A DNA stretch of 35,533 nt from NCBI GenBank assembly GCA_029934835.1, contig JAOZLL010000008.1, positions 17,020-52,552 of the forward strand. The letters run 5' to 3'. Position numbers and translations under genes: made by a program. Positions within the stretch are counted from its first letter, which is position 1, and each line of letters starts with the position of its first letter. Source of the DNA: Flavobacteriaceae bacterium (GTDB lineage: Bacteria > Bacteroidota > Bacteroidia > Flavobacteriales > Flavobacteriaceae). The notes under the pieces are model-generated. The model did no database searches. It saw only the letters and a program-made list of their open reading frames with translations, and was not told the origin of the DNA. This document shows positions 27,522 to 35,502 of the stretch, in pieces.

Positions 27522-27537
27522 TATTCTTGCAAGAATA
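27522..27537. promoter_or_regulatory. 16-bp perfect palindrome before the T9SS gene cluster
   Basis: TATTCTTGCAAGAATA is a perfect 16-bp palindrome ending 11 bp before ATG 27549, inside a 117-bp spacer. It could be a regulator site or an RNA hairpin close to the start codon. A weak inverted repeat TCAAAC/GTTTGA (27439-27444, 27452-27457) lies upstream. No TAnnTTTG box is seen in the spacer. Confidence 0.4.
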
Positions 27538-27548
27538 ATTATAAAAAA

Positions 27549-29093
27549 ATGAAAAAATTAGTAATAATATTAGCAATAATCTCTTATACTGGTAGTTATA
27601 GTCAAACAACCGTTACAGAGCGAATTACGGTGTTAGATGCAAATCATAATTACGTACTTACAAATGATTTATTCGAGGAAACAATTCCGTCTCCAATGAC
27701 ATATGACCCTTCACAGATTAGCACGAATGGTGCTGCTTTTGAGGTCGTATATCATAATTCTGATGGAGGTCAGAATGTTGATGGATATCCAAGTGGTAAA
27801 GTAGGAGCTTATAAAAAAGGAGGCACGTATTATCCAGGTGTTTTTGCTGCATGTGGCATGCCAGCACAAATCCAAAATATTGATGATGATTTTAGAATTA
27901 AATGGAATCCATATCAACTAGGAGTTGATGGCCCTAATGATCATTGGTGGGCTTCTATTAATGTGATTTTTGATAATGGAGCACAAAATGAGGAACCTAT
28001 AACTGCTGATCGTGATTATGATTTGGTAATAGAATTTCAGCGTTATGACGAATATGAATTTGTCGATAAACCAAAAAAAACAGATCCTGGCCAAGGCGGT
28101 GCATACAATTATCTTTGTCGTGATGGTTTTGTTGATGATGGCGATGGGAATAATATAGCTCCGTTGCATCCTTTTGATGTTGTGCTTGAGGGAACAACAT
28201 ATCAATTTGCAGTGCGTTATAAGTTTTTCAACTACCCAGCTGGTTCAGATCAAAACAAACTAGATAAAAATAATAAAGTACATATTAAATTTATTTCTCT
28301 AGATATTGACAATGTAATGCCTTTTTTAGATCATACGTTAAAATCATTTATAGATGTAACCAAAACATATTATAGTTTATATTTAGATACTTTACCAACA
28401 GCAGAGGAAGACTTAGCCGATCAAAAAGTTGGTTTGGATGATTTGTGGGTAAAATCAATTGCTGCAGGATATGAAGTATATAAGGATGCTGGTGATAACG
28501 ATGGAGGAGATCCTAATAATGGAATTACTTTAGGACAACATTATTTTTTAACAATTACGGATAATGATGCTCCAACTGTGGTTGCAAATTTAAGCATTGT
28601 AGCAAGTGAAACAGATATTGATTTAGTATGGGACATATCAACTGATGCTGAGTCAGTCAATGTAAGCATAGCAGAATATAAAGTATATCGTTCAGAAAAT
28701 GGAGCAGCTTACATCTTATTATCAGATAAAATTTATCAGGAAAGTTATACAGATCATACCACAAATAGTGATTCTGATTATTCGTATTATGTAACCGCAC
28801 TTGATCGTTCTCTTAACGAATCAGATCAATCGAATATCGTGACAACAACTTCTTTAAGTGTTTATGAAGCTGATTTTGAAACTTTTAAAGTTTATCCAAA
28901 TCCAGTAAATACTATTTTACATATTGATGGAAGAACTTCTGCAATTGAAAAGATGGAATTGTTTGATGTTTTAGGAAAGAAAATATCCGTTTCAGTAAAT
29001 ACATCAGACAACAGTATGGATATATCCAATTTAGAGACAGGTATTTATTTTTTAAGGATAAAACAACAAAGCATCAAAATCATTAAACTATAA
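27549..29093 (+). CDS. Secreted T9SS protein of unknown function with FN3 domain
   Basis: I place the start at ATG 27549, which gives a clean SPI signal (MKKLVIILAIISYTGSYSQ). ATG 27504 adds 15 residues that overlap the palindrome. The mature protein is 514 aa with signal. Residues about 20-330 form a Trp/Tyr/Asp-rich beta-type domain that I do not recognise; segments such as VGLDDLWVKSIAAGYEVY vaguely recall GH12-type or concanavalin-like folds, but I cannot support catalysis. Residues about 340-435 are an FN3 domain (VANLSIVAS ... YKVYRSENG ... YYVTALDRSLNES). Residues about 445-514 are a type A T9SS sorting domain (VYPNPVNTIL ... LETGIYFLRI). It is surface-exposed or released and likely binds or cuts the polymer. 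Confidence 0.8.
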   Translation: MKKLVIILAIISYTGSYSQTTVTERITVLDANHNYVLTNDLFEETIPSPMTYDPSQISTNGAAFEVVYHNSDGGQNVDGYPSGKVGAYKKGGTYYPGVFAACGMPAQIQNIDDDFRIKWNPYQLGVDGPNDHWWASINVIFDNGAQNEEPITADRDYDLVIEFQRYDEYEFVDKPKKTDPGQGGAYNYLCRDGFVDDGDGNNIAPLHPFDVVLEGTTYQFAVRYKFFNYPAGSDQNKLDKNNKVHIKFISLDIDNVMPFLDHTLKSFIDVTKTYYSLYLDTLPTAEEDLADQKVGLDDLWVKSIAAGYEVYKDAGDNDGGDPNNGITLGQHYFLTITDNDAPTVVANLSIVASETDIDLVWDISTDAESVNVSIAEYKVYRSENGAAYILLSDKIYQESYTDHTTNSDSDYSYYVTALDRSLNESDQSNIVTTTSLSVYEADFETFKVYPNPVNTILHIDGRTSAIEKMELFDVLGKKISVSVNTSDNSMDISNLETGIYFLRIKQQSIKIIKL

Positions 29094-29126
29094 AACATTT
29101 TACAGACCAATTCATTTGAATAAATT

Positions 29127-30917
29127 ATGATAAAATCTATTACAAAATTGGTATTCATTACCATTTTAATTGCCTTTACCAATAATTTGAATGCGCAAAT
29201 TACAACATCATTATCCACAGTTAGGGATAAAACGGATTTAGATATTGGTTTTAATCGTAGATCAGATAATGGTACTTGGTGGACAGACAACACTTTTATT
29301 GATAGAGTTGCTGAGATGAACCCAGATGTTTTAAGATATCCTGGTGGTACACAAGCGAATTATTGGGATTGGACTACAGGAAAATTTTTAGACAATACAG
29401 ATAAAGAATGGGGTAATAAAGAAATTCTCCATATACCAGAGTTTTTAAATGCGCTTCCTGATCGCACAAAAATAATCTATGTGGTTAATATGGCAAGACC
29501 AACACCTGCTACAGGAGTTAGTGTACTTGCTACAGAAGAAATACTAAAAAGCACGACAACTTTAAATGCCAAAGTACAAGATATGCTTAATGCTATTGCT
29601 GAATTTGATGTACAAGGAAAATTACCTTACGCTATAGAATTGGGTAACGAATTCTTTTTTGGAAATGAAGAAAGTGGTATTTTTCATATTACAGAAGAAA
29701 ACGACGGATGGCATTCTGGCTGGGATACGGCCAATGACCAAGCATTCGTTTCGGCTAGTAAAAATGAAGCAACTGTTATAAATGCTAAATTTTATTTAGA
29801 CCAATGTAAAGTTGTGGTGAATGCAATAAATTCCGCCTATCCAAATATGAAGTTTGCTGTGACAACCACCAAAAGTGGAAATGGAAATTCATCAAGAGAT
29901 CATTGGAATAACACTATTTTTGATGAATTAGAAAACAATCCAGAATATACAGATTTACAATCAAATATTTATGCAGTAACGCAACACCATTATTTAAGCA
30001 CCAATTATGGTGACCAAACGGTTATCTTTGACAATGCAACTACAAAAGTGGCTATCGCTGAAGGAATTCAATACCCAATAGATAGACAGGCAGATTATGA
30101 TATGGTTCCAGATGATTATAAAATTTGGTATACAGAATTTGGAGTATCTAAAGACACTGCAGTAGAAACTTGGGCAACAGGTGTTCGTTATGCTGCATTA
30201 ATGATTAGTTGGATGAATAGAGGTGATAAAGTAGGGCAGTTAGACTATCATTATATATCACACAATAGTACGATAAAAGTCGATACACCTATGAAACTTG
30301 CTCCTATTGGTATTGCAGCCAAACTATTGGCAATGGCATCGGTAGATATGGATGAAATGCAAGAAATAACATTTAATAACAATCCAACTTCAGTAAATGA
30401 TGTAAAATCCTTATATGGTTATAAGTTTAAAAATGACGAAAAAGAAACTCTTTTTATCATAAACACGAATGATACTAATTTACAACAAGTAGAGTCAAGT
30501 GGTTTATTTACATATACAGGAGATTACACAGAAACACGATATCACTCAAATACACCTTATGTTTCAGGCGTTTATGAAGGACACTCAAATATTGTTTCAA
30601 ATATTTCAAATGTGAGTACTACTAGTTTTACAGCAAAGAAATTTTCTATAACTACAATTGAAGTTACTAATAGTGCGCTTGAAATAGCAGATAATAGTAT
30701 AAATAGATTAACTGTTTACCCAAATCCAGTAGCAGAGATATTGTATTTTAAAGGTGATATTTATAAAATTAAGAACATTGAACTGTATAGTGTTTTAGGA
30801 AAAAAATTATCAGTTCAAGTAAATATATCTAATAAAAGTATGGATATATCAAATTTAAAATCAGGTGTTTATTTCTTAAAAACAAACAATCAAACTATAA
30901 AAATATTAAAATTATAA
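29127..30917 (+). CDS. T9SS-exported clan GH-A glycoside hydrolase (GH79/GH51/GH39-like)
   Basis: A 596-aa secreted hydrolase with an SPI signal ending at LNAQ. LRYPGGTQANYWDW (about 69-82) is the N-terminal barrel motif seen in GH51/GH79-type enzymes. AIELGNEFF holds the likely acid/base Glu175, and WYTEFGVS the likely nucleophile Glu337. A C-terminal beta domain (about 410-520) is typical of these families. Residues about 527-596 are a T9SS type A sorting domain (VYPNPVAEIL ... LKSGVYFLKT), placing it at the cell surface. I cannot decide between the GH-A families from motifs, and it may be an unclassified one. Possible jobs are removal of glucuronic acid or arabinose side chains, or endo cleavage. 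It is 33 bp after the previous T9SS gene. Confidence 0.82.
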   Translation: MIKSITKLVFITILIAFTNNLNAQITTSLSTVRDKTDLDIGFNRRSDNGTWWTDNTFIDRVAEMNPDVLRYPGGTQANYWDWTTGKFLDNTDKEWGNKEILHIPEFLNALPDRTKIIYVVNMARPTPATGVSVLATEEILKSTTTLNAKVQDMLNAIAEFDVQGKLPYAIELGNEFFFGNEESGIFHITEENDGWHSGWDTANDQAFVSASKNEATVINAKFYLDQCKVVVNAINSAYPNMKFAVTTTKSGNGNSSRDHWNNTIFDELENNPEYTDLQSNIYAVTQHHYLSTNYGDQTVIFDNATTKVAIAEGIQYPIDRQADYDMVPDDYKIWYTEFGVSKDTAVETWATGVRYAALMISWMNRGDKVGQLDYHYISHNSTIKVDTPMKLAPIGIAAKLLAMASVDMDEMQEITFNNNPTSVNDVKSLYGYKFKNDEKETLFIINTNDTNLQQVESSGLFTYTGDYTETRYHSNTPYVSGVYEGHSNIVSNISNVSTTSFTAKKFSITTIEVTNSALEIADNSINRLTVYPNPVAEILYFKGDIYKIKNIELYSVLGKKLSVQVNISNKSMDISNLKSGVYFLKTNNQTIKILKL

Positions 30918-30918
30918 A

Positions 30919-32688
30919 ATGCAGAAATATAGTGTCATTTTAGTATTGTTTTTAAGTTTTAACCTGTTTAGTCAAACCAATTGGTATGTAGATTATCAGA
31001 ATGGAAGTGATTCTAATAACGGAACATCTTTCGCAACAGCAAAGCAAACGGTAAATTATTTAACATCAAATAATTTAATTCAACCAGGAGATACCGTTTT
31101 TATTATTGGTGAATATCACAACCCAAGTTATAATCCTAATTTTACGTATGGAGGTAATAACGATAGAAACAATCCACATATTTGGCATAAAGAAAATACC
31201 ATTAAATTAAATAATTTACACGGTTCAGAAAATAACTATATAATTTTTAAACCTTACGATAGCAATACGGTTTTGAAAGGCGATGGTGCAAATATTCTTA
31301 GAATATCTAATTCATCATATATAAAAGTACAAGGTTTTGAAATTTACGGAGAAGTAGATAATATTCCTATTTCAACAGCAGAAGGTTTACTAACAGATGG
31401 ATTACAATTTTTATATTTGGCAGATAATGTGGTAGATGAAAATCATCCAACTTTAAGTGAGGTTTTGTATAGAGTTACCGTTGGTACGACAATTCAGCAA
31501 ATTGAAAATACCACATACTCAGATTTAGGAGGAAGTGCAATCAGACCGTCATATCCGGACACGCGAGGTTTTTATATAAGTGGTTGTCATCATATGGAAA
31601 TGACTAATAATACTATTCATCATACGCCTGGTGGCGGATTGCGAGTTTCTGAAAGTTCGTTTGTAAAAGTATTGGAAAATGAGATATACAATTGTTCTGG
31701 GAGATCGTATTCAGGCACACACGCTTTAGTTATTACAAAAGCAAAAGAGGATAATGCCAATGCTTCTGATGATCCAACTTACAGTATTGTAGTGGCAAAA
31801 AATACCGTTAGAGATAATTTTAATGAAGTATTTTCTTGGTCACCACAAAAAACAATTATTACACCAAGAATTGATGAAGGAAAAGGCATTTCGCTACAAC
31901 GAAACAACCTAAACCCTTGGGAAAATGGAAATATGCGTATTTTAGTAGAAAATAATTTATGTTATTGGAACGGATTTAGTGGTGTACATTCTAATGATGG
32001 TTGGCATATCGATTTCATAAACAACACTTGTTATATGAATTCTTATACCAATACAGTAACTTACGCTGATGACCAAAGTGGAAAAAATATTGGTATAAGC
32101 ACTTCTGGTGGTGATGATATAAAGATTATTAATAATATATCTACCATTGATATCGATTGGGATGGCTTCGCAATTGCAGCAAATGAAACGAGTAATTTAA
32201 CAGTGTCAGACAATCTTATTTTTGGAATTAACGGAACCCTAACTGAAGATGATGATGTGACAGCAATAGAAGTAAATACGACCATTGCTAATCCATTTTT
32301 TATAGATGCTACTATGTTTGATTTTGGATTGCAACCCAATTCGCCAGCAATAAGTTTAGCAAATACAACCTATGCACCAACAGATGATTACTACGGATTT
32401 TCCAGAGATGCAAACCCAGATTTAGGTGCAATTGAATATGGAACAACTGTTGGAATAAGCGATTTTAATTCAAATAAAGTAAATGTTTACCCAAATCCAG
32501 TAAATAATATCTTACAAATTGATGGAACAATTACTGAAATCGAAAATGTTACATTATATGATGTTTTAGGAAAGAAAATATCTATGGCGGTAAATAAAAC
32601 GGATAACAGTATGGATCTATCGAACTTAAAAACAGGTGTTTATTTTTTAAAAACAAACAATCAAACAATAAAAATATTAAAACTATAG
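30919..32688 (+). CDS. T9SS-exported right-handed parallel beta-helix protein
   Basis: A 589-aa surface protein starting 1 bp after the upstream stop. The SPI signal ends at LFSQ. WYVDYQNGSDSNNGTSFATAKQT-like opening (about 22-43) is the usual N-cap of bacterial beta-helix carbohydrate enzymes. Repeated coil motifs follow from about 120 to 480 (SSYIKVQGFEIYG, CHHMEMTNNTIHH, SSFVKVLENEIYN, ILVENNLCYW, IDFINNTCYM, IKIINNISTI). PDLGAIEYG ends the helix, and a T9SS type A domain occupies about 520-589. This fold is used by polysaccharide lyases (e.g. PL6), some glycosidases and epimerases. No family-specific catalytic set is clear, so lyase and glycosidase remain equally open. HHMEMTNNTIHHTPGG has several His that could be in the active groove. 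Confidence 0.82.
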   Translation: MQKYSVILVLFLSFNLFSQTNWYVDYQNGSDSNNGTSFATAKQTVNYLTSNNLIQPGDTVFIIGEYHNPSYNPNFTYGGNNDRNNPHIWHKENTIKLNNLHGSENNYIIFKPYDSNTVLKGDGANILRISNSSYIKVQGFEIYGEVDNIPISTAEGLLTDGLQFLYLADNVVDENHPTLSEVLYRVTVGTTIQQIENTTYSDLGGSAIRPSYPDTRGFYISGCHHMEMTNNTIHHTPGGGLRVSESSFVKVLENEIYNCSGRSYSGTHALVITKAKEDNANASDDPTYSIVVAKNTVRDNFNEVFSWSPQKTIITPRIDEGKGISLQRNNLNPWENGNMRILVENNLCYWNGFSGVHSNDGWHIDFINNTCYMNSYTNTVTYADDQSGKNIGISTSGGDDIKIINNISTIDIDWDGFAIAANETSNLTVSDNLIFGINGTLTEDDDVTAIEVNTTIANPFFIDATMFDFGLQPNSPAISLANTTYAPTDDYYGFSRDANPDLGAIEYGTTVGISDFNSNKVNVYPNPVNNILQIDGTITEIENVTLYDVLGKKISMAVNKTDNSMDLSNLKTGVYFLKTNNQTIKILKL

Positions 32689-32715
32689 AAATCGTTTAAG
32701 GCTTAACTAAAATAA

Positions 32716-33537
32716 ATGATCCAAGTAAATAAATATATTATAATTTCACTATTAGTCTTTCTTTTTTCTTGTAAAGTAAAAAAGCAAAAGCCCTTCTCTA
32801 AAAATAAGCAAGAGACTTTTTCTTTTGTGCAATTATGTGATGTTCAACTTGGTTTAGGAGGTTATGAAAATGATATTAAATCATTTAAAATGGCCGTAAA
32901 AAAAATAAATACACTTAATCCTGATTTTGTAGTTATCTGTGGAGATCTTGTACAGAAGCGAAAAGACAGTTCTTTTTCTAACTTTAAAAAAATCAATACT
33001 ACGTTTAATATGCCGAGTTATATTGCTCCAGGAAATCACGATGTTGGCATAAATCCAAATAAAAAAACACTTAATTATTATCGAAAAACTATTGGCGATG
33101 ATTATTATGCATTTCAACACAAAGGATATTTGTTTGTAGTAACTAATTCTCTATTATGGAAAGCAAATGTAGCGTATGAATCTGAAAAACATGATAATTG
33201 GTTTAAAGAAAAGATTAAGAATAAAAGTATTAATAATAGTCCCGTATTTGTGATTGGGCATTATCCTTTATATATAATAACAATTGATGAAGAAGAAACA
33301 TTTGGAAACCTACCTTTAACTAAAAGAAAAGAATTATTAGACTTATTTAAACAAAATAATGTTGTGGCTTACTTGACTGGTCACGCTCACAGAAGAGTAA
33401 TAAATAAGCAGGATAATATTCAGTTAGTGACTGCTGTAAGTATTAGTAAAAATGCTCGTAATAGTCCTTTAGGATTTAGAGTTTGGAATGTTTCTTTAGA
33501 TAGTATAACGCACCATTTTGTTCCTTTACAACCATAA
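32716..33537 (+). CDS. Calcineurin-like metallophosphoesterase lipoprotein (CPPED1-like)
   Basis: Metal-dependent phosphoesterase of 273 aa with lipobox FLFSC (Cys19). Motifs in order: QLCDVQLGLGGYE (Asp42), VICGDLVQ (Asp77), APGNHDVG (Asn107, His108), VIGHYPLY and LTGHAHRR. The DxQ in the first block, rather than DxH, is characteristic of the CPPED1/CSTP1-like branch. All expected metal ligands are present. It is the second phosphoesterase in the locus and lies 27 bp after the beta-helix gene and 82 bp before the last sulfatase. The substrate is unknown. With the GDPD fusion it hints that the target glycan, or a product of it, carries phosphate. Confidence 0.88.
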   Translation: MIQVNKYIIISLLVFLFSCKVKKQKPFSKNKQETFSFVQLCDVQLGLGGYENDIKSFKMAVKKINTLNPDFVVICGDLVQKRKDSSFSNFKKINTTFNMPSYIAPGNHDVGINPNKKTLNYYRKTIGDDYYAFQHKGYLFVVTNSLLWKANVAYESEKHDNWFKEKIKNKSINNSPVFVIGHYPLYIITIDEEETFGNLPLTKRKELLDLFKQNNVVAYLTGHAHRRVINKQDNIQLVTAVSISKNARNSPLGFRVWNVSLDSITHHFVPLQP

Positions 33538-33619
33538 AGTTAGAACCAAAACAAATAGAAAAAAGATATTAATTATATCAGAACAAATAAAAAAAATAAT
33601 AAATTTAAATAGCATTTTA

Positions 33620-35293
33620 ATGAAACATAAACTTTCATACTTGTATGTTATAATACTATTAATCTCTTGCAAATCAAGTCAAGAAACCACAACAATAGTA
33701 AAAGAAAATCAACCCAATATTTTATGGATTGTAACCGAAGATAGTAGTCCAACATTATCTTTTTATGGTGATTATACTGCCAAAACACCCAATTTAGATG
33801 CTTTGGCAAAAGAAAGTTTAGTCTACGATAATGCTTTTGCATGTGTTGGGGTTTGTGCACCTACTAGATCAGCTATAATAACAGGAATGTATCCAACAAG
33901 TATTGGTACTATGCACATGAGAACAGGAAAAGATGTTTTTTCGTGGGGAAAACGGGAGTATAAAAAAGATATTCCTATTAAAGATATCACTGATAAACCT
34001 ATTCGTCAATATGCAGCAGTTCTACCAGAAGAAGTAAAATGCTATACGGAGTATTTACGAATAGCAGGTTATTATTGTACTAATAATTACAAAACTGATT
34101 ATCAATTTGCTGCACCAGTAACTGCTTGGGATGAAAATAATCAAAAAGCACATTGGCGAAATAGACCCAAAAACAAACCTTTTTTTGCGGTGTTTAATAT
34201 TGGAACAACACATGAAAGTAGGTTGTGGAAAAATGAAAATTTGCCCTTGACTGTAAATCCTAAAGAGGTAAAAGTACCACCTTATTTACCAGATAATGAG
34301 GCTACAAGACTTACTATCGCTAGACATTATAGTAATGTAGAATTGATGGATGCAGAAGTAGGTGAGTTTATAAAACAGCTAAAACAAGATGGTTTATACG
34401 ACAATACTATTATTTTCTTTTATAGTGATCACGGTGGTCCGTTACCAAGAGAAAAACGTGAAATTTATGATAGTGGATTAAAAATTCCTTTCATGATTAA
34501 GGATGTAAATAGTAAAACAAGAGGAAGAACAGATCGCTTAATTTCTCAAGTGGATTTTGCGCCTACAATGCTGAGTTTAACCGCTACAAAAATACCAGAA
34601 TATATTGAAGGAAAATCTTTTTTAGGCAACCAACAAACCGAGCCAAGAAACTATGTTTATGGAAGTTCGGATAGGTTTGATGAATATACAGATAGAATAC
34701 GATCTGTTAGAAATAAACAGTTTTTATATCTAAAAAATTATTATCCAGAACTACCCAAATATAAGGACATTGGCTATAGAAAAAATATACCTATGATGCC
34801 GGATTTTTTAAAAGAAAAAGAAAATAATAGTTTAAATGACAAACAAAAAATATGGTTTACAACTAAAACAGAAGAAGAACTATATGATTGTGAAAATGAT
34901 CCATACAACTTAAACAACCTTGTTGCTGACCCTAAATATGCTAGTCAGTTAAAAGAAATGCGAAAAGCATTAGAAACCCACCAGAAGAACAAAGTTGATT
35001 ATGGAATTTTACCAGAAGCAGAATTTATCAACAGCATCTGGCCTAATTCTGAACAACCAATTACAGATATAGCTATTCTTAGTATTAAAAATAAAAAAGT
35101 AGTACTAAAGTCCAAAACTAAAGGTGCTTCTATTGCTTATTTTGTTTCTGATAAATCAGATGAAAAACTAGATTTCAATAGTGGTTGGAAATTGTATTTT
35201 GAACCAATTACAGTTCAAAAAGGAAAGTATATCTATACTATGGCACAACGAATTGGCTATAAAGAGAGTGTGATTAGGGTAGAAAAAATGTAA
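33620..35293 (+). CDS. S1-family sulfatase with CAPTR site, lipoprotein (S1_8-like)
   Basis: I chose ATG 33620, which gives an SPII signal with lipobox LLISC; the frame is open back to 33518, but that extension overlaps the phosphoesterase gene and has no signal. The protein is 557 aa. VTEDSSPTLSFYGD has only one Asp of the usual DD pair in the standard place (ED). VCAPTR holds formylglycine Cys79 with Thr where Ser or Ala is more common. NNYKTDYQF replaces GKWHLG, as in heparan N-sulfatase-like S1_8 enzymes. FYSDHGGPLPREKRE supplies the late ligands. Residues about 480-557 form a small C-terminal beta domain (FVSDKSDEKLDF ... RIGYKESVIRV), common in this type. It is the most divergent sulfatase of the locus. 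Confidence 0.9.
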   Translation: MKHKLSYLYVIILLISCKSSQETTTIVKENQPNILWIVTEDSSPTLSFYGDYTAKTPNLDALAKESLVYDNAFACVGVCAPTRSAIITGMYPTSIGTMHMRTGKDVFSWGKREYKKDIPIKDITDKPIRQYAAVLPEEVKCYTEYLRIAGYYCTNNYKTDYQFAAPVTAWDENNQKAHWRNRPKNKPFFAVFNIGTTHESRLWKNENLPLTVNPKEVKVPPYLPDNEATRLTIARHYSNVELMDAEVGEFIKQLKQDGLYDNTIIFFYSDHGGPLPREKREIYDSGLKIPFMIKDVNSKTRGRTDRLISQVDFAPTMLSLTATKIPEYIEGKSFLGNQQTEPRNYVYGSSDRFDEYTDRIRSVRNKQFLYLKNYYPELPKYKDIGYRKNIPMMPDFLKEKENNSLNDKQKIWFTTKTEEELYDCENDPYNLNNLVADPKYASQLKEMRKALETHQKNKVDYGILPEAEFINSIWPNSEQPITDIAILSIKNKKVVLKSKTKGASIAYFVSDKSDEKLDFNSGWKLYFEPITVQKGKYIYTMAQRIGYKESVIRVEKM

Positions 35294-35314
35294 AATAATT
35301 TTCATTTTTAGCAC

Positions 35315-35336
35315 GTACTAATTTATCAATAAGTAC
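35315..35336 (+). terminator. Weak stem-loop after the last sulfatase
   Basis: GTACTAATT and AATAAGTAC pair over 9 positions with one mismatch around a TATC loop, 21 bp after the stop. No U tract follows, so termination here is uncertain. The 209-bp spacer from 35294 holds this hairpin and the promoter elements listed next; I see no gene in it. Confidence 0.3.
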
Positions 35337-35401
35337 CTCAAAAAACCTATAAATCGTAGGGTAATCTACTGTACTACTAATATGTTCACTTTACTAATAG
35401 C

Positions 35402-35413
35402 TATCAATTGATA
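35402..35413. promoter_or_regulatory. 12-bp perfect palindrome, candidate operator
   Basis: TATCAATTGATA lies 52 bp before the -7 box at 35466, much as the 18-bp palindrome at 1193 lies 40 bp before its -7 box. The two palindromes differ in sequence, so a common regulator is not shown. Confidence 0.3.
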
Positions 35414-35437
35414 ATTTTTATACTCTTAATACTATTT

Positions 35438-35473
35438 ATCAAACCCTATTAAATTATAGTAAAATTATCTTTG
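35438..35473 (+). promoter_or_regulatory. Promoter of the gene entering at 35503 (ATCAAACC-N20-TATCTTTG)
   Basis: ATCAAACC (35438-35445) and TATCTTTG (35466-35473) are separated by exactly 20 nt, identical in both boxes and spacing to the promoter at 1223-1258. The -7 box ends 29 bp before ATG 35503. This marks the start of a second transcription unit under the same apparent control. Confidence 0.55.
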
Positions 35474-35502
35474 TATTCATTTAGTATGTAAAAAATTCAT
35501 TT

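Noticed and set aside
27504-27548. Alternative start with a lipobox-like FYSC before the T9SS gene
   Set aside because: The stretch is short, covers the palindrome, and lacks a proper charged n-region; MKKLVIILAIISYTGSYSQ from 27549 is a complete signal.
27918-28205. 95-codon minus-strand open frame inside the T9SS protein gene
   Set aside because: It is antisense to a real coding region and its sequence is low-complexity Ile/Arg/His-rich; no independent evidence.
33569-33583. GATAT/ATATC inverted repeat before the last sulfatase
   Set aside because: Five AT-dominated pairs in very AT-rich DNA are expected by chance.
33518-33619. Upstream extension of the last sulfatase frame
   Set aside because: It overlaps the phosphoesterase stop region and would bury the lipoprotein signal; ATG 33620 is the natural start.
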